Below are positions 1 to 11,206 of a stretch of DNA of 64,000 bases, one piece after another. Numbering within the stretch: position 1 is the stretch's first letter; every line of letters starts with the position of its first letter. The position numbers and the translations under genes are program-made. The notes under the pieces were generated by a model. That model did not search any database. It was not told where the DNA came from and worked only from the letters and a program-made list of their open reading frames with translations. The stretch lies in contig NC_079219.1 in the NCBI RefSeq assembly GCF_029633865.1, positions 12,025,420 to 12,089,419 of the forward strand, given 5' to 3'. This stretch comes from Lampris incognitus. Its lineage: Eukaryota; Chordata; Actinopteri; Lampriformes; Lampridae.

Positions 1-61
1 CTGCATTGTAAATTTGTAGTGTAGATATGTATTTATTGTATATTGTATTGCACTGTATTCA

Positions 62-404
62 TTGGGAGTGACGAAGAAGGACAGGATTAGGAACAATTAT
101 GTTAGAGGGACAGCTCAGGTTGGACGGTTTGGAGACAAAGCAAGAGAGACAAGATTGAGATGGCTTGGACATGTGGAGGAGAGATGCTGGGTATATTGGG
201 AAAAGGATGCTGAATATGGAGCTGCCAGGGAAGAGGAAAAGAGGAAGGCCAACGAGGAGGTTTATGGATGTGGTGAGGGAGGACATGCAGGTAGCTGGTG
301 TGACAGAGGAAGATGCAGATGATAGGAAGAAATGGAAATGGATGATCCGCTGTGGCGACCCCTAATGGCAGCAGCAGAAAGTAGTAGTAGTAGTAGTATA
401 TTGT
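62..404 (+). mobile_element. RTE-type LINE, 3' end fragment
   Basis: Plus-strand translation gives the C-terminal signature of RTE-like LINE polyproteins: an RLRWLGHVEER-like segment, then PGKRKRGRPTRRFMDVVREDM (positions about 165-365), in two frames, so a frameshift is present. The element ends in a short (TAG)n run at about 380-402, as RTE elements usually end in simple repeats. Only the last 340 bp are present, which fits 5' truncation during target-primed reverse transcription. It lies inside a gon4l intron. The endonuclease half of a related element occurs at 36.5-38.0 kb. Clade assignment is from remembered protein signatures. Confidence 0.75.
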
Positions 405-434
405 ATTGTACTGGACTGTATTGCATTGTATATA

Positions 435-1631
435 CACTACCGTTCAAAAGTTTGGGATCACCCAAACAATTTTGTGTTTTCCATGAAAAGTCACACTTAT
501 TCACCACCATATGTTGTGAAATGAATAGAAAATAGAGTCAAGACATTGACAAGGTTAGAAATAATGATTTGTATTTGAAATAAGATTTTTTTTACATCAA
601 ACTTTGCTTTCGTCAAAGAATCCTCCATTTGCAGCAATTACAGCATTGCAGACCTTTGGCATTCTAGCTGTTAATTTGTTGAGGTAATCTGGAGAAATTG
701 CACCCCACGCTTCCAGAAGCAGCTCCCACAAGTTGGATTGGTTGGATGGGCACTTCTTTGAGCAGATTGAGTTTCTGGAGCATCACATTTGTGGGGTCAA
801 TTAAACGCTCAAAATGGCCAGAAAAAGAGAACTTTCATCTGAAACTTGACAGTCTATTCTTGTTCTTAGAAATGAAGGCTATTCCATGCGAGAAATTGCT
901 AAAAAATTGAAGATTTCCTACACCGGTGTGTACTACTCCCTTCAGAGGACAGCACAAACAGGCTCTAACCAGAGTAGAAAAAGAAGTGGGAGGCCGCGTT
1001 GCACAACTGAGCAAGAAGATAAGTACATTAGAGTCTCTAGTTTGAGAAACAGACGCCTCACAGGTCCCCAACTGGCATCTTCATTAAATAGTACCTGTTA
1101 GAGCCTGTTTGTGCTGTCCTCTGAAGGGAGTAGTACACACCGGTGTAGGAAATCTTCAATTTCTTAGCAATTTCTCGCATGGAATAGCCTTCATTTCTAA
1201 GAACAAGAATAGACTGTCGAGTTTCAGATGAAAGTTCTCTTTTTCTGGCCATTTTGAGCGTTTAATTGACCCCACAAATGTGATGCTCCAGAAACTCAAT
1301 CTGCTCAAAGAAGTGCCCATCCAACCAATCCAACTTGTGGGAGCTGCTTCTGGAAGCGTGGGGTGCAATTTCTCCAGATTACCTCAACAAATTAACAGCT
1401 AGAATGCCAAAGGTCTGCAATGCTGTAATTGCTGCAAATGGAGGATTCTTTGACGAAAGCAAAGTTTGATGTAAAAAAAATCTTATTTCAAATACAAATC
1501 ATTATTTCTAACCTTGTCAATGTCTTGACTCTATTTTCTATTCATTTCACAACATATGGTGGTGAATAAGTGTGACTTTTCATGGAAAACACGAAATTGT
1601 TTGGGTGATCCCAAACTTTTGAACGGTAGTG
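435..1631. mobile_element. Fold-back (palindromic) Tc1/mariner derivative
   Basis: The element starts CACTACCGTTC, ends with its reverse complement, and is flanked on both sides by TA (433-434 and 1632-1633), the Tc1 target duplication. The arms, 435-969 and 1098-1631, are near-perfect inverted copies of each other around a 128-bp spacer. Each arm holds the transposase start (MARKRELSSET, helix-turn-helix region) and, pointing outward, the transposase C-terminus ending in a GG-F-F-DES-like tail. The spacer adds a little more of the N-terminal region (basic GRPR-like motif). The catalytic DDE domain is absent, so the copy is non-autonomous. In the left arm a CGA codon in the transposase start is TGA. 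It sits in a gon4l intron. Confidence 0.9.
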
Positions 1632-2697
1632 TATGTATTTATAGGGATATACTTCCTATATACTCCCCGGATATTTAACTTTTTTTTTAAATTTTATTGT
1701 ATTTTCATTTGATTATCATTTTATTATTACTGTTGTTCATTTCTCTTGTTGCACAGTTTGAGTTGCCAAAAAATAATAATTTCACTACTCATTGTACTTG
1801 TCCATGAAGTATGACAAATCTGAATCTTGACTCTAAACAGCATTGATTTGTTAGCTAAACAAATAAATTGGGCTATTGTTTGGCGTTTCAAAAAAAAAAG
1901 CCCACATTGTTGTTTTAATACTTGCTAAGATAATATAAAGCTCAAAGTAACATTTAGCAGTGCTACAACATGTCGTACAATCTTACCAACCATCACACAA
2001 TCAGCCTACCTGAGATATTGTGCATAACATTAGCACATATGCAATACATATAGCTAACCAGTCAAAGATGGGAAATGTGAACTTCTGTAATTCAGGTAAA
2101 ATTCCCTTCACCTCTAATGTAGTCACATGACTACACGATAAGCATATGAATGAAGACTGCGATTTAACTGGTCTAGGGGGTCTATGTCTCTATCTATGGG
2201 TCTATCAATGGCTCTACGCAATTGGTAATAGCCTTGGGTTTTACCTTTACACTAGTCACTGCAAAAGTTTTCAGAAGTCCTTCGACAGTATGCCCGCAAG
2301 ATACCTAAAGCAGATGCCACGTGCTTGCAAGTGCAACAAGTCTAGCACCTATGAAGTTGGCCATGATCATGGCTATTCAGGCAGTCGCCAAGAATTTTAG
2401 AGTGAAGCCACAACAACAGCCAACTTCAGAGGTGCTCAACTCGTTGCTTGCGCAAGCACATAGTGTGTGGTTTAGGCAGCTCATGGACGTAACAGAAGTT
2501 TGATTTGTAAACGTAAATTTCACGGTGCAATATGCACTCCACTCTGTCAGTGTATCCGCACTGTACTTGACGGGAATATAAGTCAGTTTTCTCAAAAAGC
2601 CAATTCCCTATGTTGATTCCGTCAAAATGATAGATGGCATTTGGAATGATCTGTCAACCCTTTTAAAATTCAGTAAATGTGTTAACGCAACCCATGG
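1632..2697. other. Intronic sequence, nothing recognised
   Basis: AT-rich DNA between the Tc1 element and the minisatellite. I see no coding exon with splice signals, no repeat family I can name and no RNA gene. It belongs to the intron 3' of the last visible gon4l exon. Confidence 0.5.
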
Positions 2698-2911
2698 ATA
2701 GGAGGTGGTAATAGAGGGGTTTATAGAGGTGGTGTTTCCCTGATGACTTAGACGGAGGTGATAAGGAGTTTATAGGGGAGGTTTTTACCTGATAAGGTAG
2801 GAAATGATAGTGGACTTTATAGAATAGGAGGTGATAGAGTTTAGAGAAATGTTTACTTGACAGGATAGGACGTGAAAAGCGGAGTTTATAGAGGAGGTGT
2901 TAACCTGATAG
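2698..2911. repeat. Degenerate minisatellite next to a gon4l splice donor
   Basis: Four to five imperfect units, each built around GGAGGTGATA, GAGTTTATAGAGGAGG and TTNACCTGATAGG, run through this stretch. The last unit contains the plus-strand complement of the exon-intron junction of the gon4l exon that ends at 2905, so the donor site is part of a repeat unit. Confidence 0.6.
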
Positions 2912-5900
2912 GAGCTGCAGTCTGGGTTGAAAGCCAGCTCTTGGTCCACAGCTTGCAGCCTCTCAAGGAAAGAGGAGTCGGAGCTGAGCTGCTGAGGAAT
3001 AGAAAAAGAGGAGGCTGGAGGTGGGGGGCCCATGGGGACAGCATCAACCCTCAGATGTCTGGGACATCTAGCTTCCTGCACAACAAAGGTCAGATGTCAG
3101 AAAGATCACAATCCACTGCAGAGGAGCTTATTGTGATGGTGTAAATGGTGATCCACTCTGTAGCCAGAAATCCCAATCTACCTTGACGGGTGTGTCTATC
3201 CACTTATCAGACTCCTGCTTGGGGGTCACAGGTTGAGCACTTCTGGTAACTCTGGGAGATGAGCTTATACTGTCTGCATCGCTTAGAAACGTCTACATAC
3301 ACATGCACAAACACACAAAGAGACATAAATGGACAGTTTGCACAGATCACACTAACGTTTCATCAAGAACGTGTTACATATCCTTCACATCAATGCTACT
3401 AGTAGACAAATTAAACCCAAAACATCAGTTTAGAAAGAGCTAAAATTAACAATTTACATTTACTCATTTAGAAAACATCTTTATTCAAAGCACCTTACAA
3501 GAGTCAGCAATTGACAGATTAATTTGAACGTTATCAACTGGCATCATAGAGCACTACACAGTAATCATAATTCTCTCCTTAAATCTTTCTAAGTAATTGT
3601 CATTGACAATGAATTTCTGCTTCCTGTATCTCTCTCTGCCTCTCACCTCCTCAGCTGTCTCATCTTCATCATCTTCATCAGGGCAGTACTCTTCATCAGA
3701 TGAGTCCTCATCATCTTCCAAGAGGATGTCCACAAACTGAGGGAGCTGGTGGAGACAGAGCCAGGGACAGGATACACAAAGACACAAATACAGGAACAGA
3801 GAGACACAAAGACAGAGATACAAAGATAGGTATATAGAGATACAGGGTATCAAGAAAGAAAGAGACAGAAACAGAGACAGACAGTTACACACAGAGACAG
3901 GAACAGAACCAGAGATAAACAGAGAGCTAAAATAACAGGGATACACCAAACCATAGTAATCGTCCTCTTATCCTAACGCATAAACAATATTTTAACTGAT
4001 GGATTTGGATTTTAAAAAAAGAAAAGAAAAAAAAAGAAAACAGACCTTCGGTACTGGTCCTTTGCATGGTGAAAGATAACAGATGGAGACTGACTGCTTC
4101 CAGATAAGTAGAGAAAGACTGAATTAAATGCCAAACCAACACATTTTGTATTGTAGATCAAATGCACAACATTGGTGAGGCCACTCACCTCTGCCTCCTG
4201 CACTACCTGTTTCAGCCGCGCTCTGGTCATCTTGGGCTCCTAAAATTGCCATAAGAGAGTTGCAGAGAAGGTTAGACACCCCAAGGAAATCATTCCCTCA
4301 TTCATTCAGAGGCACAAAGGTCCAGAAATGCTTTTCTAACCGTCAAGTTTTCATGACTGTAGAGATGAGACATCATAGCAAAATTGGACACTTACAAACA
4401 TAGGCTCATCCTGGGTATCTTTAATGGCAGCCTTCATCATTGCAACCACATCTTCATGAGTGAGAACCTCCTGAGGAGAGATTTTTACAATGATAAATCT
4501 CACTATTAGGGCTGCAACTATTGTTTTGGTAATTGAGTATCCTGCAGAATGTTTTGACAATTCATCAAGTAACTGAACTGAGAAATTCTTTACTGGAGGA
4601 AAAAAACAGATATTGAATTGTAAATCATCTATTAAATTGACTAAATGGAATCAGAATTCACTTCAGTCCTACTAAAATATTTTGCCATCCAAACGCTACT
4701 CTGCACTATTCCCCAACTCCGCTTAGCTGGGGAATGGATTTGTATGCAAGAAAGATAGAGGTACAGATAGGAAGACAGTAGCTTCTATTAATACAAATTC
4801 AAACATATTTTTAAATCAAGATGCAGATCCCCCACCCCAACTAAACTTTAACTTTACTCATAATTCACAAGCATAAAACTTGTATCCCTGCAACGAGAAA
4901 CCAAACAGACAGCATGCCAACGTGGCTGGGTAAATTTTAGATATTGAAAAAACACAAACCTGCAGCCAGTGCCTGCTGATGGACTCATAAGGAGCCTACC
5001 AGTTGCGTTTTACACGGTCTAGATGAAACGCAACTTAACTCATGTCAAGCCTCAATTATGAAGATGATGTTGAATTTAACCGGTGCTCTTTAAGGTGTTA
5101 AAATCATTCTGTAGACCTCTTAAACCTAACCTTGCATCTTTAGTAAATCCCTTATACTACTCTTTCAAATGTTGGGACATCGAACATGTTCTATGATAGG
5201 CTAGTTCAGTTTTGCAGCGAACACAGAATATCATATTTCAAACGTTTCCAGACCGGAGACATTATCTGACATTTGTTACTGAGCCCCCACATCAATGTTT
5301 TTTGCCTGTTCTACCAGACTGCCATTATGCAGAAAAACGGAGGATGAAAATTCTCTTCAAGGAATTATTACAATCAATATATTTGAATAAGTAATTTCCC
5401 CTTTATTCAGAATCATTTTAAAATTCATTATTATTGTAAAGTTCATCAGCTGATTAGACATTTGATGATCACCATGTATTCTTATACAACATCGCTTCAT
5501 TGAAAATAGCTTGGCTCAGTTTTGATGATGCTGGGAGAGCCATGTCTCATTACCACCTGGGTGCCTCAGAGCCAGGCACTGCAGTCTGACAAGGTGTGGA
5601 GGACTCACATGAAGGATGGTACGGACATTGCTTGAGGTCAAGTTGTGCTGCTTTGACTTCCTTTCCAGGTCGATGTCAAGTTGTCCGAACTCGTCATCGC
5701 TGGACTCACTGCAGCTGGACTCATCGCAGTTGGACTCATCCTCCTCACTGTTGCTCCCTACGACACCGCTGTCACACAGAGAGGGCACTGCCAGTTTTCT
5801 TTGTCCTACACCGCCTGTTCCATCTGTCAAGGAGATAGAGGAATAATTTTAAGCCTAAGACTAAAAGAAGGCTATTGGCTGATGTTCTCCTATCCATCTT

Positions 5901-6426
5901 TACTATGCGCCAGGAAAACAATCGCCTGTGCTTACTTGTTCATTATCACTATGGACATCAAAATGGACAAAATTTAAATATTTACTTTAAAAAGGAACAA
6001 AAGGAAGGGCGAGGTTCTAAACTCTGGTCCTCCTGATCCACAGCTGCTAGTTTTCTATTCCGCAAGGTGGTTCATTATGTTTGCCTGATTTCCCAGGTCT
6101 GAGTACTCCCTGATTAGGTGATCGAATCCCTGGCAGACTACAAAATCAGCAACTCTTTAGTCATTTAAATGTTCCTAAAGCAGTGGGACAGCTGTGTGTG
6201 TGAGTGCACAGTGCATGAGTTGATACCAAGAACAAATACTTTAAATACACCCAAAAGTCCTCCCAGCAGTACCTGACCCGGCAGAGCTCTGCTTCCAGTT
6301 GTGACACTGTTCTTCTCGGAGGCTATCTTCCAGCCCGGGGACACACAACATCCCATCTTTCTTTGCAGCTTTGAGGACAAGGTGACACATTTCTTCCGCT
6401 TCTGGGCTACGCTTCTCATGATGTTG
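2905..6426 (-). CDS. gon4l: GON-4-like protein, 5' exons
   Basis: The protein matches vertebrate GON4L (zebrafish ugly duckling), a large nuclear chromatin and transcription regulator. Exons in transcript order: 6426 to about 6273 (ATG at 6417-6419, basic KRKKC start), about 5821-5609 (acidic stretch, then KQHNLTSSNVRTILH), 4470-4396 (EVLTHEDVVAMMKAA), 4239-4189 (EPKMTRARLKQVV), 3745-3647 (LPQFVDILLEDDEDSSDEEY), 3292-3182 (DSISSSPR) and 3075-2905 (VPMGPPPP, then LQAVDQELAF). The last five are exact codon multiples (75, 51, 99, 111, 171 bp) with AG/GT borders and phase 0. The first-to-second exon junction is not in phase with the donor I prefer (6273), so that border or an extra exon is uncertain. 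The rest of the gene, including the SANT-like end, must lie left of the window. Confidence 0.9.
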
Positions 6427-6454
6427 CTATAAGATCACACTTCATTATACAGAG

Positions 6455-6488
6455 TGGTGTGTGTGTGGGGGGTGGGGGTGGGGGGGTC
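6455..6488. repeat. GT/G-rich low-complexity tract
   Basis: A GTGTGTG run passes into G-rich GGGGGTGG units in the first coding intron of gon4l. Confidence 0.8.
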
Positions 6489-6992
6489 TAGTTTACAATC
6501 ATTATGTATCACTATGAACGTTAACTTAAATCATTAAACACATGGGTTTTACAGACACATGCTGGGTAAAAACATAACAGGACTCTTAGTTCAAACCTAC
6601 ACTCAGTGGCATTAATATGGCACCACATATTTTCAATCTTGTAGCCTACTGTAGAAGATTTACTCCGGCGTTTCTGCCTCATTTGTGTCCGGTCAGAAAT
6701 ACGGCGTTGAATTTCAAAACGTAGAGCTCATGAAACTGCATTTCGTTTTGTTTTCTCTTTCTTTTAATTAGCCCGCCAATTCAATGTAAAGGCAAAAAAA
6801 GGGGGCATTGGCTAACACCAGGCTGCTGGTTAGGAAAATACAACTGGCCACATTCAAACGGAAAGAGGGGGGAGCTGGAAAAGCGACGGCACAGCTGCAA
6901 AGTAGAGAGTCGCCTTATAACCTTGTGGCGTCTTTTAACCAAATGTTCACAAAAAAATTTTAACAGAAAAATGAACAACAATACGTACGTAC

Positions 6993-7060
6993 CCTTGTAC
7001 TTTCTCCGGTTTCCATCAAGCTATCGCCGTCAATTGACTTCCGGGAAGTACACGTGCGCT
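6993..7060 (-). promoter_or_regulatory. gon4l: Likely gon4l promoter and 5' UTR exon
   Basis: On the minus strand a consensus donor (CAAGG followed by GTACGTACG) ends an untranslated exon at 6993. Just upstream are an ETS-type CCGGAAGT site (7037-7044) inside CTTCCGGGAAG and an E-box CACGTG (7051-7056). This arrangement is common for TATA-less housekeeping promoters. The coding start follows about 570 bp downstream. Transcription start is inferred, not seen. Confidence 0.5.
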
Positions 7061-7317
7061 TCAAAATAAAAGCCTCTTGCTCGTGTTTAGAAAACTGTGA
7101 GGAGGGGGGGTGAGGTGCGGGTGAGGAGGACAACGGAGAATCGAGACCACCTTTCCTACGTTTAACACTGGCAAGGATTTAATTTTCATTTCAGTTTTTT
7201 TGGGGGGGGGGGACTGGAGGGGATCTTGAAGCAACCCAACAATGAGGGCCGCTTCCTCAGATCTATTGGAAGACCGCGCTAAGATAAGGACAGAAACCGC
7301 CACAGACCCAAAGCATT
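7061..7317. other. Intergenic, nothing recognised
   Basis: Purine-rich DNA with a G9-10 run near 7201. It lies between the gon4l promoter and the first LINE fragment. No gene supported. Confidence 0.4.
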
Positions 7318-8110
7318 CGTTATGACACTAGTAAAAGAGAAATGAAGATCACAATCAAGTGTAAGTTGAAAGAAAGGTGGCAAAGGCAGTGGGTGGTAAG
7401 AAGAGAGAGCGGGACGGTAGGTGGCTGTGCAATATTCAGAGGTAAGGAGGTGTGATGAGAGGCACGGGGAGAACCTGGACAGACGGAACAATAATATCCA
7501 GGCTACACTTTGGCCATACAGGATTAAATAGTACAATATTTAAATTAGGAAAACATGACGCAGGAGGATGCGACTTCTGTGATCAAGAAGGAACATTAGA
7601 ACGCATTATGCTTTGATATTGTAACCAGTTATTTTCTTGCCCGGTGCGGGATTCGATACGAGGTGTGCTGCGCCACCAGGCGACGTCACTAACCGCTCGG
7701 CTAAAGGGTCGGACCCGTTAACTAGGGGCTAACGTGTGTTATTAGTAGTTTACAGTATCAAAAAAAATCTGATGCTGGGAGAAGGGAATTGATTCTGAAT
7801 CTTTAAGAAACAAAGTTCAGATTTGATTTACGTGATCTTGTACAAAGAAGTGCTAAGGACAAGGGTTATCTATTTTTGTTTCAATATCTTGGGGAAACGA
7901 ACTAGATAGTGGGAATATGAATTTATTTACTTAATTTTATAATTTTTTCTTTTCTTCTTCTTTTTCTTTACCATGTAGTGAATGTAGTTACAGTCCCAAT
8001 CGACACTCCATTCCATTTAGTGGCAGTAATGCCCCATAGGTCGTTTGCTAACCACCATAAAATGAAGGCGGAGGAAGAAGAAGAAGAAGTAGAAGGAGGA
8101 GGAGGAGGAG
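7318..8110 (+). mobile_element. RNase H-bearing LINE (I/Nimb-like), 3' fragment 1
   Basis: This fragment aligns along its length with the better preserved copies at 8.1-9.45 kb and 11.2-13.26 kb. It holds the region after the RNase H domain (GRTRTDGT-like, then CDFCDQEGT-like residues), the final DLCHLIQR-like segment and a 3' UTR with CACTCCA..TGGCAGTAATGC. It ends in GAA/GGA triplets at 8068-8110. It is frameshifted throughout and interrupted at 7620-7754 by a solo small LTR. Clade is inferred from the RNase H seen in the other copies. Confidence 0.65.
7620..7754 (-). mobile_element. Solo LTR of small tRNA-like LTR element, subfamily B
   Basis: A 135-bp unit that begins TGTAACC and ends AGTTTACA, flanked by ATAT and GTAT (three of four bases alike). 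On the minus strand it carries the tRNA-like segment seen in all family members: A-box-like region around GAGCGGTTAGTGACG and B-box-like TCGAATCCCGC. It splits a LINE fragment, so it is younger than that LINE. The strand follows the primer-site orientation of complete copies such as 38575-38939. Confidence 0.75.
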
Positions 8111-9455
8111 TCCTGTCTGAAGGATGACAATTAAACTTCATTACTGGCTTAATTTAAAAGGACATAATAAAGATCCTCCAACACAAGATGTATGAAAATA
8201 CTGTTGGGAAAAGGAGACGAAAGGAAGAGTTTTGGATGGACAATTGAGCAGAAAAAAACAACAAATAGAAATAACTGAAATAAATATTAGTCCAAGGGTA
8301 CCACATCCTTGGATGCTTTCTGATCCAATTGTAGATCTCACATTGCTTGGCAAAAAGAACAAAGATAATGTGTTTATTTTACATCCATAGACAATAAAGA
8401 CTACGGCTATGTTCAAATTTATACAGATGCTTCAAAGAACTCAGCTGGTAAAATTGGTATTTCATACATAGTAGCAGATATCAACAAGATAAAAAAAGGA
8501 CTGATTGTTAAAATCCAGTCCTTTCCAACGTCAATATTCACAAACGAACCTGTGATGGGTTATCAGTTCATAATGGGGAGATGCTGGCAATTTTGTTAGC
8601 AGTGTAATGGGTTGAAGATGTGAGACCTTTGAGAGCAGTAATATGATCTGATTCCAGTTCATCATTAATCAGCTTGAAGCACAGCCATTCAGACAGCACA
8701 CCAGATGTTTCAATAGAGATACCCCAAACTTTATGCAGAATTCTAATGATGGGACTAAGTACGACATTTGTATGGATCCCAGGGCATACAGGAATCGAAG
8801 GGATTGAAATAGCTGACAAATGTGCAAAGGGAGCCACAAAAACGAATTACACTGACATCACCATACCCTTTAGTAAAACAGAAATGAAGACCACAAATAA
8901 GCAAATGTTTAAAGAAAGGTAACAAAAACAGTGGGAAGACGATAGAACAGGAAGGTGGTTGGACAAAATTCAAAGGAAAGTAGGTATGATGAGAGGCCCG
9001 GGGAGAACCAGGAGAGAGGAAACGATAATACAGTTTGGTCATACAGGAGTAAGTAGTACATTATTTAAAATAGGAAAGATAAAATACAGGAAGGTGTGGA
9101 TTTTGTGATCAAGAAGAAACATGAGGACACTTTTTATGTTTGACTGCCCAAAATATGATGCTGAGAGAAGGGAACTGATACTGAACCTGACGGAGATAAA
9201 GTGGAGATTTGACTTGTGTCATCTTATACAAAGAGGTGCTAAGGGCACCTGTTATCTAATTTTAGTTCAATATCTTAGGAAAACGAACCCGATAGAGAGA
9301 ATATAGCTTTGTTTTCTCGATTTTACATTTTCATATTTTATATTGTTTGAAACCGTGAATGTATAGATTCCCAATTCACACTCCATTACAGTTGGTGGCG
9401 GTACTGCGCCGTGGCGTTGTTTGCCAACCGCCATAGACTTAACAAGAAGAAGATT
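8111..9455 (+). mobile_element. RNase H-bearing LINE (I/Nimb-like), 3' fragment 2
   Basis: Broken plus-strand reading frames give an RNase H domain: YTDASKNSAGKIGISYIV at about 8420-8480, and FVWIPGHTGIEGIEIADKCA at about 8770-8825. The downstream CPKYDAERRELILN segment follows at 9145-9190. The 3' UTR at about 9360-9455 carries the CCAATTCACACTCCA and TTGGTGGCGGTACTGC motifs and ends in AAGAAGAAG. Reverse transcriptase is missing. The RNase H domain downstream of RT places it in the I/Nimb/jockey group by family knowledge. Multiple stops make it dead. Confidence 0.75.
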
Positions 9456-9680
9456 CTCTAATGCCCCGACTGAATTTGTGTGTTGGGTAAGAGTAACTAA
9501 TGAACTGGCGTTAAGTTAAGTGCTAATTAGTCGGCGACCTAATTAACAGGCGATAGATACAGTTTGTGATCTGCGAGGGCCAAACACGACGGAAATACGC
9601 ACGCCCAGCATACAACGTTGATAACGAGGGCCGCTCGCGCTCCCTTCGACACGAGGCTGCCAGTTCGCCTCGCGGGGGAA

Positions 9681-11015
9681 ATGGAAGCGCAGCGTCCGCA
9701 GCTTCCGCCAGAGGTATGGCTCTACATTCTGGGGTATCTGTCGACGGCGGACAAGCTCAGCATTCGCGCATGTGCCAGGCTGTTCAGGAAGCTCGTTGAC
9801 CACGGGTCTCTCTGGAGGGACTACCCCGTGGTTCTGGATTTTGAAAATGGCCCGTACAATTCTCGCTTCTGGAGCACACTTCGCCGCAGGAAAATCCGCC
9901 ACGTCGTGGTTGAGAGCACCAAAGCCCGGGATTGGAAACAACTCGCCCTGTCGCTCCCGGCTCTCGCCACGGTCGTGATGGAGCAGGTGTCCCAGGGCTG
10001 CGTCCACTACTTGAAAGACTTTCCGCACCTCAAGCGTCTGACTCTCCGGAATAAGTTCTCCCCTCTTTTCGTGGACAGCTTGGTGGTTTCCGAACCGCGA
10101 CAGCTCACTCACCTCGGCGTGTGCAATGTCATCTTTCCCACTCCCACGAGAGATATAGTCAGCGCGTTTGTCTTGCAGTTCACCAATCTCACGCATCTTG
10201 TGTGCCATCTAGATGGAAACCGCTGTGACCCGGTTCAGCTGTTTAACGCCATTATCACCGGCTTACCGAGGCTAGAGCATCTTTCGTGGGGTATGAATCG
10301 CTGGTATCCGATTGTCCATGATGAGTATGACCCCTATAACGTGAATCAAGACTCGTCGGACTATGTAAATGGGCATTCCGATAGTCTCACCAGTTTGGAA
10401 CTGGTCAACTTTATGAACACCTCGCTCTCGCAGAACACAATGAGGTACCTGCCTTCTCTACAGAGACTTACCGTGCTATACAAGTATTCCTATGAAGACA
10501 TGGAAATTACGCAGAGACACGACAACTGTTGCTTGAAGGTTTGGCTGAGTGACCTCCATCAGCTGTCAAATCTTGTCATCGTCAATGGGCCTCGCCTTCA
10601 CGAGTACGCCAACTATATTCCTGCCACCGTGACAAGTCTGAGCTTGTGTGTCGGGCATCTGTCGTCATCGGAAATGGCGACCACAGCAGCCAAGGTTCCG
10701 AATCTGCTTCATCTCCACTTGGACCCGTGGCCGTCGAGGTTAGGCGTTCACAACAGTCAAATGCCGGTACTGTTTCCGAAGCTCAGAAGCCTCAAAATTC
10801 GCCATCAGCATGTAGCAGAGAAGGAGTTCCTGAACCTTCGGCATTTTCCAGATCTGAAATTCGTGAAAATTTTGGATGGCCACCCCACCCCCGTGCCTCA
10901 TCTCTCGGAGCTTATCAGCCAGCTTAAACTCCTCAGCAATCACAGAATTGGGGTAATCACTTGCCCCGAAAGGAGAAACCCACTGGCCTGTATGTGTGCC
11001 GGTGACGAATACTGA
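9681..11015 (+). CDS. Single-exon F-box protein with leucine-rich repeats
   Basis: One uninterrupted 444-residue frame. I start at ATG 9681 because earlier in-frame codons lack a Met. Residues 6-45 (PQLPPEVWLYILGYLST, then the LSIRACARLFRKLV helix) are an F-box, the Skp1-binding module of SCF ubiquitin ligases. The rest is a series of L-x-x-L-x-L units (HLKRLTLRN, QLTHLGVCN, SLTSLELVN, SLQRLTVLY, PKLRSLKIR), so a substrate-binding LRR domain is likely. The C-terminus ends in a short Cys-containing tail. Composition is more GC-rich than the LINE DNA on both sides. It lacks introns, so it may be an intact retrocopy or a member of a fish-specific F-box expansion. I do not recognise a specific orthologue. 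Confidence 0.8.
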   Translation: MEAQRPQLPPEVWLYILGYLSTADKLSIRACARLFRKLVDHGSLWRDYPVVLDFENGPYNSRFWSTLRRRKIRHVVVESTKARDWKQLALSLPALATVVMEQVSQGCVHYLKDFPHLKRLTLRNKFSPLFVDSLVVSEPRQLTHLGVCNVIFPTPTRDIVSAFVLQFTNLTHLVCHLDGNRCDPVQLFNAIITGLPRLEHLSWGMNRWYPIVHDEYDPYNVNQDSSDYVNGHSDSLTSLELVNFMNTSLSQNTMRYLPSLQRLTVLYKYSYEDMEITQRHDNCCLKVWLSDLHQLSNLVIVNGPRLHEYANYIPATVTSLSLCVGHLSSSEMATTAAKVPNLLHLHLDPWPSRLGVHNSQMPVLFPKLRSLKIRHQHVAEKEFLNLRHFPDLKFVKILDGHPTPVPHLSELISQLKLLSNHRIGVITCPERRNPLACMCAGDEY

Positions 11016-11206
11016 ACTCTTGTCCTCTTGCAGGCCAGTCGAACTGTAGGTCAACTGCTGTTTGATCACAAAGTAATTTGATTGCAATCCTATATCATAT
11101 ACATTTCATTATTCATGTACTGTATATGAGACTGAGCCGGACACTTCCATGAAATGAGGTCCTTCGTTCCACTATTTTCTTATATGTTGTACCTTTAACA
11201 GCATTT
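11016..11206 (+). other. Putative 3' UTR of the F-box gene
   Basis: AT-rich DNA between the stop codon and the next LINE fragment. No canonical AATAAA was seen, so the end of the transcript is not defined. Confidence 0.3.

Noticed and set aside
9543-10208. 221-residue minus-strand frame over the F-box gene
   Set aside because: Antisense shadow of a GC-rich gene; no recognisable domain.
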